Shown here: one piece after another, positions 1 through 5,378 of the stretch
Position numbering within the stretch: position 1 is the first letter of the stretch
How the letters are laid out: each line of letters begins with the position of its first letter
NCBI RefSeq assembly: GCF_938036805.1
Contig: NZ_CALHWC010000018.1
Location: 1-8,986, forward strand
Reading direction: 5' to 3'
DNA from: an uncultured Streptococcus sp.
GTDB lineage: Bacteria > Bacillota > Bacilli > Lactobacillales > Streptococcaceae
DNA: 8,986 nucleotides
Notes under the pieces: generated by a model
Database searches by the model: none
Told to the model about the DNA's origin: nothing
The model's input: only the letters and a program-made list of their open reading frames with translations
Program-made: the position numbers and the translations under genes

Positions 1-32
1 TCCTAGCACTGTAAGGTAAAATAAACCAGATC

Positions 33-58
33 ATCTCCCTTCGGGGAGATTTTTTGTT
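33..58 (+). terminator. Rho-independent terminator of an upstream gene
   Basis: A perfect 7-bp stem ATCTCCC/GGGAGAT (33-39 with 44-50) is closed by a TTCG tetraloop and followed by a T run broken by one G. It is an intrinsic terminator for a + strand gene ending at or before the left edge. The first ~30 bases have stops in all three + frames and no recognisable protein tail, so the upstream gene cannot be named. Confidence 0.85.
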
Positions 59-210
59 TCACTAAAATTTTCGTACAATCTTCGGCTCGTCGCCTTGTCT
101 AGAAACATTTTATCCAGCAAGAATAAAGCTCTCTGATCTCAGAGGGCTTTTTTGTTTTCACTAGGATTTTAGCCCGAGCTCAAATTAGCTCTCTGACTTC
201 AGATGTTTTT
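50..210. repeat. Diverged duplicated terminator segments
   Basis: The T-rich tail plus the CACTA..ATTTT sequence after the first terminator (50-71) recurs after the second (148-170). The stem arm AGCTCTCTGA of the second terminator (127-136) recurs at 187-196, followed by CTTCAGATGTTTTT, where pairing is largely lost. This suggests local duplication and decay. No coding sequence was seen between 59 and 255. Confidence 0.45.
125..158 (+). terminator. Second tandem rho-independent terminator
   Basis: AAGCTCTCTG (126-135) pairs with CAGAGGGCTT (140-149), with one G-T wobble and a 4-nt loop, followed by six T, a G and four more T. It lies about 70 bp after the first terminator with no gene between, so it probably acts as a back-up. 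Confidence 0.8.
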
Positions 211-255
211 CGTTAGCCTTACTTTGTCTTCGATCGGTACAATTTTTAGCTTTCC

Positions 256-284
256 TTGAATTTTTTAGAAAATCTTGCTAGACT
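256..284 (+). promoter_or_regulatory. Predicted extended -10 promoter for the yjdF leader
   Basis: A -35 like TTGAAT (256-261) and a -10 like TAGACT (279-284) are separated by 17 bp. The -10 is preceded by TGC, which gives the extended TGn element common in streptococci. Transcription would start near 291, leaving a leader of about 110 nt. The -10 matches only four of six consensus bases. Confidence 0.5.
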
Positions 285-304
285 GTAGCTACTAAGATAA
301 AAAC

Positions 305-403
305 ACAGTTCTGGTTGGTAGTCCAGACGCAAAAATCCATTTTTTGTCAGTAACCTTCCTCCTTGGTTGTCCATTCTTAGGGATTTTTAAAGGAGGTGCT
401 GTC
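305..403 (+). ncRNA. Structured leader, probable yjdF-type (azaaromatic-responsive) riboswitch
   Basis: The leader can form CTGG/CCAG (311-314 with 323-326) and a perfect 8-bp stem AAAAATCC/GGATTTTT (331-338 with 381-388). The second arm directly touches the Shine-Dalgarno sequence AAAGGAGG (389-396). Inside lies a small hairpin AACC/GGTT (352-355 with 365-368) whose loop presents CCTCCTT (358-364), an exact anti-Shine-Dalgarno complement of AAGGAGG. These pairings would compete and could switch translation. Known: genes of the yjdF family in Firmicutes are often preceded by the yjdF RNA motif, a riboswitch sensing azaaromatic compounds. Inferred: this leader belongs to that class, from position and fold; I did not align it to the published consensus. 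Confidence 0.6.
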
Positions 404-817
404 ATGGATAGGATTTCAATGACGCTGACAGTTTATTTTGAAGAGGGATTTTGGCACGGTCTTTTCGAGCAGGAACATGCTCAATCTTATAGAGTCTGCC
501 GAGTCACCTTTGGTGCAGAGCCTAGCACGCAGGAACTGCTGGATTTTCTAAACCGTTATTATCATCGGTTGCAGTTTAGTCCTAGCATCAGGGTGAAGGA
601 AAAGACTAAGTCGGTCAGTCCTAAACGCCTGCAGAGACAGGCTAAAAAGGAGCAGATGGCTTCACGTTCTTCAAAGTCTCAGGAAGCGCTGCAACTGCAA
701 TTTGAAGAGCAAAAGCAAGTTGCTCGAGTCAAACGCAAGCAGCAGAAAGAACTGGCTAAGCAAAGGAAATTCGAACTCAAACAGCAAAAACGATTGGAAA
801 AGCACAAGGGGCATTGA
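404..817 (+). CDS. yjdF: YjdF family protein (DUF2992)
   Basis: A 137-residue, very basic protein of the YjdF/DUF2992 family, whose biochemical role is unknown. Visible family marks are an N-terminal half with LTVYFEEGFWHGLFE (8-22) and the FGAEPS block (36-41), then PKRLQRQAKKE (73-83), and a long Lys/Arg/Gln/Glu-rich probable coiled-coil tail (about 95-137) ending KHKGH. The start at 404 is preferred over an in-frame ATG at 344, because AAAGGAGG lies 7 nt before 404 and the family alignment begins with MTLTV-like residues; the extra 20 residues from 344 would be encoded by the structured leader. The gene stands alone with its own promoter, leader and terminator. The yjdF riboswitch responds to planar nitrogen heterocycles in other Firmicutes, so a part in handling toxic aromatics is possible but unproven. 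Confidence 0.85.
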   Translation: MDRISMTLTVYFEEGFWHGLFEQEHAQSYRVCRVTFGAEPSTQELLDFLNRYYHRLQFSPSIRVKEKTKSVSPKRLQRQAKKEQMASRSSKSQEALQLQFEEQKQVARVKRKQQKELAKQRKFELKQQKRLEKHKGH

Positions 818-842
818 GCCTGCTTTTTCTTATTTATATGGG

Positions 843-870
843 AAAGTCTTCCGATGGGAGGCTTTTTTGT
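843..870 (+). terminator. Rho-independent terminator after yjdF
   Basis: AAAGTCTTCC (843-852) pairs with GGGAGGCTTT (856-865), with two G-T wobbles and a 3-nt loop, followed by more T and G-TTTTT. It lies 25 bp after the yjdF stop and separates it from the glmS promoter. Confidence 0.8.
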
Positions 871-894
871 TTTTAAACAAATTTTTCTTGTCTC

Positions 895-912
895 AAAACT
901 ATACCAATTTTA
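895..912 (+). promoter_or_regulatory. Candidate NagR (dre-type) operator, upstream copy
   Basis: ACTATACCAATTTT (898-911) lies 3 bp before the -35 box of glmS. Its reverse complement AAAATTGGTATAGT resembles the dre-type operator of GntR-family NagR regulators, which control nagA, nagB and glmS in streptococci and answer to amino-sugar phosphates. The left half-site is degenerate. A 14-bp identical copy lies 77 bp downstream. Confidence 0.6.
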
Positions 913-914
913 TG

Positions 915-943
915 TTGACAAATGTCAAATCGGTGTGTATAAT
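915..943 (+). promoter_or_regulatory. glmS promoter, full consensus
   Basis: TTGACA (915-920), a 17-bp spacer and TATAAT (938-943) match the housekeeping sigma consensus exactly. Transcription should begin near 950, giving a leader of about 90 nt. The -35 box is the left half of the palindrome TTGACAAATGTCAA (915-928). With no mismatch at either box, strong expression needing a repressor is expected. Confidence 0.9.
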
Positions 944-971
944 GTCTTTGTCTCTCGATAAAAAGATAAAT

Positions 972-990
972 AAGACTATACCAATTTTTA
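972..990 (+). promoter_or_regulatory. Candidate NagR (dre-type) operator, downstream copy
   Basis: ACTATACCAATTTT recurs at 975-988, about 25 bp past the expected glmS transcription start and just before the Shine-Dalgarno sequence. A repressor bound here could block elongation or form a loop with the copy at 898-911. The promoter is thus bracketed by two identical sites. Confidence 0.6.
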
Positions 991-992
991 AT

Positions 993-1038
993 AAAGGAGG
1001 AACTAGCTTTTTGCCAGCAAAAGGCTAGAAATAAATCT
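993..1038 (+). promoter_or_regulatory. glmS ribosome binding site separated from its start by a hairpin
   Basis: The only good Shine-Dalgarno sequence, AAAGGAGG (993-1000), ends 38 nt before the glmS ATG, far beyond the normal spacing. Between them 1003-1013 pairs with 1018-1028 in an 11-bp stem with one G-T wobble and the loop CCAG. If folded, the effective distance falls to about 12 nt. No usable Shine-Dalgarno sequence lies in the 10 nt between hairpin and ATG. Confidence 0.75.
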
Positions 1039-2850
1039 ATGTGTGGAATCGTCGGAGTTGTGGGAAACCGCAATGCAACAGATATTTTGATGCAAGGACT
1101 TGAAAAGTTAGAATACCGAGGCTATGATTCGGCTGGAATTTTTGTGACAACAGGAGAAAAATCTAGCCTGGTCAAGTCTGTTGGTCGGATTGCAGATCTT
1201 CGTGCCAAGATTGGCATGGATGTAGCGGGTTCAACAGGTATTGGGCATACGCGCTGGGCAACCCACGGAAAACCAAGTGAGAATAACGCCCATCCTCACA
1301 CTTCTCAGACAGGCCGTTTTGTTTTGGTTCACAACGGTGTGATTGAAAATTACCTGGATATCAAAAATAACTATCTTGCTGGTCATGATTTTAAAGGGCA
1401 GACAGATACAGAAATTACAGTTCATTTGATTGGGAAATTCGCGGAAGAAGACGGTCTCTCTGTTCTTGACGCTTTCCGCAAGGCTCTTCACATTATCGAA
1501 GGTTCTTACGCTTTTGCCTTGGTAGACGCTCAGGATCCTTCTACGATCTACGTTGCCAAAAACAAATCTCCGCTTTTGATTGGCTTGGGTGACGGCTACA
1601 ATATGGTCTGCTCCGATGCCATGGCTATGATTCGTGAGACCAGCGAATACATGGAAATCCATGATAAAGAGCTGGTTATCGTGACGGCTAATAGCGTAGA
1701 AGTGCAAGACTACGAAGGCAATGTTCTTGAACGTGGTAGCTATACTGCTGAGCTGGACCTGTCTGATATCGGCAAAGGTACTTATCCTTACTATATGTTG
1801 AAGGAAATTGATGAGCAGCCAACCGTGATGCGGAAGCTGATCAGCACTTATGCGGATGACAATAATAAGATGTTGATTGATCCTGCCATCATCAAGACAA
1901 TCCAAGAAGCGGATCGCATTTATATCATTGCTGCTGGAACTTCTTATCATGCGGGTTATGCTTCTAAACGGATGTTGGAAGAACTGACGGATACGCCAGT
2001 TGAACTGGGTATTTCTTCTGAATGGGGCTATGCTATGCCGCTTCTGAGCAAGAAGCCACTTTTCATCTTTATCAGCCAATCTGGTGAGACAGCTGATAGC
2101 CGTCAGGTTTTAGTCAAGGCTAATGAACTGGGTATTCCTAGCTTGACAGTGACTAATGTGCCAGGCTCAACCTTGTCTCGTGAAGCCAAGCATACCCTGC
2201 TTCTCCATGCTGGACCAGAAATCGCTGTAGCTTCAACCAAAGCCTATACTGCACAAATCGCTGCCCTAGCTTTTTTGGCCAAGGCGGTCGGTGATGCCAA
2301 TGGCAATGAAAAAGCCAAGAAGTTTGACTTGGTTCATGAGCTGTCTATCGTAGCCCAGTCTATCGAGTCTACTCTTTCTGAGAAAGAATTGATCGAAAGC
2401 AAGGTTCGTGACTTGTTGGCGGAAACTCGCAGCGCCTTTTATATCGGTCGTGGTCAGGACTATTATGTGGCGATGGAAGCTAGCCTTAAGCTTAAGGAAA
2501 TTTCCTACATTCAGTGTGAAGGCTTTGCGGCAGGAGAACTCAAGCATGGTACTATTTCTCTGATTGAAGAGGGAACACCTGTTCTAGCCCTACTTTCAGA
2601 CGAGGTCTTGGCTAGCCATACTCGCGGAAATGTTTCTGAAGTTGTGGCGCGTGGAGCCAAAGTTTTGACTATTGCGGAGGAAAATGTGGCTAAGGATGGA
2701 GACGATATTGTCCTGAGCCAAGTTCACCCTTATTTGTCACCAATCTCTATGGTGGTGCCAACTCAATTGATTGCATATTTTGCAACCTTGCATCGCGGAT
2801 TGGATGTGGATAAACCACGCAATCTCGCTAAGTCTGTAACGGTAGAATAA
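1039..2850 (+). CDS. glmS: Glutamine--fructose-6-phosphate aminotransferase (isomerizing)
   Basis: Converts fructose-6-phosphate and glutamine to glucosamine-6-phosphate and glutamate in the cytoplasm, the first committed step toward UDP-GlcNAc, peptidoglycan and other amino-sugar polymers. The 603 residues match the family length. The N-terminal Ntn-type glutaminase domain (about 1-240) starts MCGIVG; Cys2 becomes the N-terminal nucleophile after Met removal, which fixes the start codon. RWATHG (72-77), HNG (98-100) and GSYAFAL (155-161) belong to it. The hinge YPYYMLKEIDEQP (249-261) leads into two SIS sugar-phosphate domains with AAGTSYHA (298-305) and SQSGETADS (346-354). The C-terminus ends in the usual KSVTVE. 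The gene is monocistronic, with promoter, candidate NagR sites and terminator all visible. No glmS ribozyme is expected: the leader is only about 90 nt. Confidence 0.98.
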   Translation: MCGIVGVVGNRNATDILMQGLEKLEYRGYDSAGIFVTTGEKSSLVKSVGRIADLRAKIGMDVAGSTGIGHTRWATHGKPSENNAHPHTSQTGRFVLVHNGVIENYLDIKNNYLAGHDFKGQTDTEITVHLIGKFAEEDGLSVLDAFRKALHIIEGSYAFALVDAQDPSTIYVAKNKSPLLIGLGDGYNMVCSDAMAMIRETSEYMEIHDKELVIVTANSVEVQDYEGNVLERGSYTAELDLSDIGKGTYPYYMLKEIDEQPTVMRKLISTYADDNNKMLIDPAIIKTIQEADRIYIIAAGTSYHAGYASKRMLEELTDTPVELGISSEWGYAMPLLSKKPLFIFISQSGETADSRQVLVKANELGIPSLTVTNVPGSTLSREAKHTLLLHAGPEIAVASTKAYTAQIAALAFLAKAVGDANGNEKAKKFDLVHELSIVAQSIESTLSEKELIESKVRDLLAETRSAFYIGRGQDYYVAMEASLKLKEISYIQCEGFAAGELKHGTISLIEEGTPVLALLSDEVLASHTRGNVSEVVARGAKVLTIAEENVAKDGDDIVLSQVHPYLSPISMVVPTQLIAYFATLHRGLDVDKPRNLAKSVTVE

Positions 2851-2874
2851 CCGTCTTAATGAATCTCGATAAGA

Positions 2875-2910
2875 ATACCAAGCCTCAGATTTTTCTGGGG
2901 CTTTTGGTAT
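2875..2910 (+). terminator. Terminator hairpin after glmS
   Basis: GCCTCAGA (2882-2889) pairs with TCTGGGGC (2894-2901) with one wobble, and the stem extends through ATACC/GGTAT (2875-2879 with 2906-2910) after a small bulge. The T run TTTT (2902-2905) follows the inner stem. It is a weaker U-tract than the other terminators here. Bases 2911-3000 hold nothing else recognised. Confidence 0.6.
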
Positions 2911-3003
2911 GGTGTTTTGGTGATGGTGCTCTTTTGAAGTCTCTTTCTATCATGACAAAACCATGTTATTCTATGCAGATGGACAATGAAGTGAGTATTA
3001 TTT

Positions 3004-3032
3004 TTGCATATATTACTAATTAGCGATAAAAT
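3004..3032 (+). promoter_or_regulatory. Possible promoter of the monooxygenase gene
   Basis: TTGCAT (3004-3009), a 17-bp spacer and TAAAAT (3027-3032) form a moderate sigma-A-like promoter. The -10 overlaps the perfect 10-bp palindrome AAAATATTTT (3028-3037), a possible but unassigned operator. The ribosome site AGGAGG (3051-3056) lies 7 nt before the ATG. Confidence 0.45.
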
Positions 3033-3063
3033 ATTTTCATCTTAAATATCAGGAGGACAGAAC

Positions 3064-4134
3064 ATGGTGGAATTAGGTATTTCTACTTTTGGAGAGACAA
3101 CGCCACTGGAGGGGACAGGGCAGACCTATACTCATGACGAACGGATTCGGCAGCTGGTAGCAGAGATCGAGCTGGCAGACAAGGTGGGGCTGGACGTGTA
3201 TGGTATTGGAGAGCATCACCGAGAGGACTTTGCCGTCTCTGCACCGGAGATTGTGCTGGCGGCTGGTGCTGTCAAGACAGAGAAGATTCGCTTGACTAGT
3301 GCTGTCAGTGTCTTGTCGAGCTTGGATCCTATCCGAGTCTACCAGCAGTATGCGACGATTGATGCTTTGTCAAATGGCAGAGCAGAGGTCATAGCTGGTC
3401 GTGGATCTTTTATCGAGTCCTTTCCGCTCTTTGGCTATGACTTGAAGGATTATGAAGAGCTTTTTGATGAAAAGTTGGATCTGCTCCTCTATGCTAGTGC
3501 CGAGACGCGGTTGAATTGGAAGGGTAAGCTGACGCAGACTATTGACAATCGGGAAGTCTACCCACGGGCGGTGCAAGAAACACTGCCGGTTTGGGTAGCG
3601 ACGGGAGGCAATGTTGAGTCCACCATTAAGGTCGCCCAGAAGGGCCTACCGATTGCGTATGCCATTATCGGTGGACAGCCTAAGCGCTTCAAGCCCCTGC
3701 TGGATGCGTATCGCCGGATTGGACGGGAAAGTGGTCTCTCAGATGAAAAGTTGAAGATCGCTGCCCACTCTTGGGGCTGGGTCATGGAGGACAATGAGGA
3801 GGCGGTCCGGACTTACTTCCATCCAACCAAGCAGGTAGTGGACGCTATCTCTAAGGACCGCCCTCACTGGCGGGAGATGACCTATGAGCAATACCTAGAT
3901 CAGGTAGGACCAGAGGGGGCCATGTTTGTCGGTAGTCCTGAAAAGGTCGCTCAGAAATTGATCAAGATGATAGAGGAGCTGGGACTGGACCGCTTCATGT
4001 TGCATCTGCCCTTGGGATCGCTTCCGCATGAGCAGGTTCTCCAGTCTATCGAACTCTTTGGCACAAGGTTGCACCGCTTGTGCGGGAGTATTTTGCAGCT
4101 AAGGGTAAGTAAGATCGAAGTAGAGGTCTTTTGA
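3064..4134 (+). CDS. Luciferase-like (LLM class) flavin-dependent monooxygenase, 3' frameshifted
   Basis: A bacterial-luciferase-fold oxidoreductase that would use reduced flavin and O2 on an unknown substrate in the cytoplasm. Family marks are the opening VELGISTFGE, GIGEHHREDFAVSAP (47-61) and the flavin/substrate-region block SNGRAEVIAGRG (103-114). As read it has 356 codons, but the last 22 (after Thr334) are unlike the family. Adding one A in ACAAGG near 4063-4067 restores the frame: it then reads T-KVAPLVREYFAAKGK with a TAA at 4110-4112, giving about 349 residues with a normal LLM tail. So there is either a real one-base deletion in an A run or a sequencing error. The core is intact, so the protein may still work. 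A terminator separates it from the next operon. Confidence 0.88.
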   Translation: MVELGISTFGETTPLEGTGQTYTHDERIRQLVAEIELADKVGLDVYGIGEHHREDFAVSAPEIVLAAGAVKTEKIRLTSAVSVLSSLDPIRVYQQYATIDALSNGRAEVIAGRGSFIESFPLFGYDLKDYEELFDEKLDLLLYASAETRLNWKGKLTQTIDNREVYPRAVQETLPVWVATGGNVESTIKVAQKGLPIAYAIIGGQPKRFKPLLDAYRRIGRESGLSDEKLKIAAHSWGWVMEDNEEAVRTYFHPTKQVVDAISKDRPHWREMTYEQYLDQVGPEGAMFVGSPEKVAQKLIKMIEELGLDRFMLHLPLGSLPHEQVLQSIELFGTRLHRLCGSILQLRVSKIEVEVF

Positions 4135-4200
4135 TAAAGATTGCCTATCTCTCCCATAGAAAATATATATCTTGCCTTTCTAAAAATAGTAAGAAAAAAC

Positions 4201-4228
4201 AGGTTTTTCATCGAAAGCTGAAAAACCT
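4201..4228 (-). terminator. Hairpin with terminator geometry on the minus strand
   Basis: AGGTTTTTCA (4201-4210) pairs perfectly with TGAAAAACCT (4219-4228) around an 8-nt loop. Read on the minus strand it is followed by GTTTTTTC, like an intrinsic terminator; on the + strand no T run follows. No minus-strand gene is supported nearby, so it may only stop antisense transcripts. Confidence 0.35.
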
Positions 4229-4232
4229 TGGT

Positions 4233-4258
4233 AAAGCTAGCTCGAGCTAGCTTTTTTA
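4233..4258 (+). terminator. Palindromic terminator after the monooxygenase gene
   Basis: Bases 4233-4254 form a perfect 22-bp palindrome with the central core GCTAGCTCGAGCTAGC, followed by a run of six T (4252-4257). It should form a stable hairpin and end transcription from the monooxygenase gene, making the following operon an independent unit. Confidence 0.85.
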
Positions 4259-4305
4259 ATTTACTCTTATAAATATTTTTAATCGGGCTGATAGGAAATA
4301 TATAT

Positions 4306-4334
4306 TTGGAAAGCTCACTTTTCAGTGATATGAT
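4306..4334 (+). promoter_or_regulatory. Promoter of the methyltransferase/ABC transporter operon
   Basis: TTGGAA (4306-4311), 17 bp, then TATGAT (4329-4334) preceded by TGA, so an extended -10 promoter. A perfect 12-bp palindrome AAATATATATTT (4296-4307) abuts and overlaps the -35 and could be a regulator site. The leader is about 25 nt, ending in AAAAGGAG (4351-4358), 6 nt before the ATG. Confidence 0.6.
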
Positions 4335-4364
4335 AATAGCAATCAAATTGAAAAGGAGCAAGTT

Positions 4365-5363
4365 ATGTCTAAAAGAGAGTTGGTTTTAAAAGCCTTTAAG
4401 GGGGAAAAAGTTGACCGAGTACCAGTTGGTTTCTGGCATCATTTTACCAGCGAGGATGAGTGGCTGGCTGGTTTTGGCAATCAGACTATTATTGATAAAA
4501 ATTTGGCAGGCCATCAAGCATTTCTATCAGAAGTCAAGCCAGACTTTGTCAAACTGATGAGCGATGGTTATTTTGCCTATCCGAATGAGCGCTTGAAAAA
4601 AGTCCAATCTATCAAGGACTTGGCAGATATCGAGCCGTTAGGCGCCGACCATCCTTGGATCAGTGAGCAGGTGGAGCTGGTTCAAAAGATTAGGGCCGGC
4701 TTCACAGAGGATTTGGTTGCTATTTACAATATTTTTGCGCCGGTGACCTACTTCAAATGGTTGGTTGGCAAGGTTGCTGGGGGAGATGACATCATTGCAG
4801 ATTTTCTAGCAGAAGATGCGGAAGTGACAAAGCGGGTGCTGGATGTAATTGCTCAAGATATTGCGGCTCTGACAGAGCGCATTATCAAGGAAGCTGGTGC
4901 GGATGGAATTTACCTTAGCGTTCAGAGTATTCAGGATGCGCGAGTGTCGGCCGAAGACTACAAGGCTTTCATCGCTCCTAGTGAATTAGCGGTGCTGGAA
5001 GCAGCCAATGCAGCTGGCGGAGTAAATATTCTGCACATTTGCGGTTACGAAGGCGCGCGAAATGACGTTCATCTTTTCACAGATTATCCAGCTCAGGTTA
5101 TTAACTGGGCAGTGGGGCCAGAAGGCATCAGTTTGGCAGAAGGTCGCAAATTATTCGGCGGTCGGACTGTTCTTGGTGGCTTTGAAAATGGCAAGACTGG
5201 TTTGCTCTACACAGGTAGCCAAGAAGCCATTCAAAATGAAACCAAGCGCTTGATAGCAGAGGCTGGCAAGGATGCTTTGATTATTGGGGCTGATTGCACC
5301 ATCCCAAGCGATATTGATTCAGAGCGGATTGAGTGGGTTCGCCAAGCAGCAAGTTTAGCATAA
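4365..5363 (+). CDS. UroD-fold zinc methyltransferase-like protein (MtaA/CmuA-type, not HemE)
   Basis: A 332-residue protein of the uroporphyrinogen decarboxylase superfamily. It begins with the family's KRELVLKAFKGEKVDRVPVGFW block (3-24), but the RQAGRY substrate motif of true HemE is absent. It has LHICG with His224 and Cys226, and IGADC with Cys311, the His-X-Cys...Cys zinc site of corrinoid-dependent and thiol methyltransferases such as MtaA. Known: those enzymes activate a thiol on zinc for methyl transfer. Inferred: this is a methyl-transfer or thiol-handling enzyme of unknown substrate. No corrinoid protein is encoded nearby, and streptococci generally lack haem synthesis. It is the first gene of the operon, 15 nt before the binding-protein gene, which ties it to the transported compound. 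Confidence 0.82.
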   Translation: MSKRELVLKAFKGEKVDRVPVGFWHHFTSEDEWLAGFGNQTIIDKNLAGHQAFLSEVKPDFVKLMSDGYFAYPNERLKKVQSIKDLADIEPLGADHPWISEQVELVQKIRAGFTEDLVAIYNIFAPVTYFKWLVGKVAGGDDIIADFLAEDAEVTKRVLDVIAQDIAALTERIIKEAGADGIYLSVQSIQDARVSAEDYKAFIAPSELAVLEAANAAGGVNILHICGYEGARNDVHLFTDYPAQVINWAVGPEGISLAEGRKLFGGRTVLGGFENGKTGLLYTGSQEAIQNETKRLIAEAGKDALIIGADCTIPSDIDSERIEWVRQAASLA

Positions 5364-5378
5364 AAAGGAGACGAAAGA

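Noticed and set aside
344..403. In-frame extension of yjdF to an ATG at 344
   Set aside because: The start at 404 has a strong Shine-Dalgarno sequence and fits the family N-terminus; the extra residues fall in the structured leader and ATG 344 lacks a ribosome site.
915..928. CopY box at the glmS promoter
   Set aside because: GACAAATGTC shares the ACANNTGT core but lacks the final A of the KACANNTGTA consensus; it is better treated as an unassigned palindrome.
702..1028. 108-codon + strand open frame across the end of yjdF and the glmS leader
   Set aside because: It overlaps yjdF in another frame, crosses the terminator and the glmS promoter, and shows no protein family features.
950..1038. 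glmS ribozyme
   Set aside because: The leader is only about 90 nt and lacks the multi-helix core of the Bacillus ribozyme; streptococcal glmS is not known to carry it.
3951..4361. 136-codon minus-strand open frame
   Set aside because: It is antisense to the monooxygenase end and crosses two hairpins; composition is low-complexity AT-derived and it has no convincing ribosome site.
5062..5253. 63-codon + strand frame inside the methyltransferase-like gene
   Set aside because: It is a shadow of a well-supported coding frame with no ribosome site or homology features.
4365..5363. Uroporphyrinogen decarboxylase HemE
   Set aside because: The RQAGRY motif is absent while His-X-Cys...Cys zinc residues are present, and no other haem gene is nearby.
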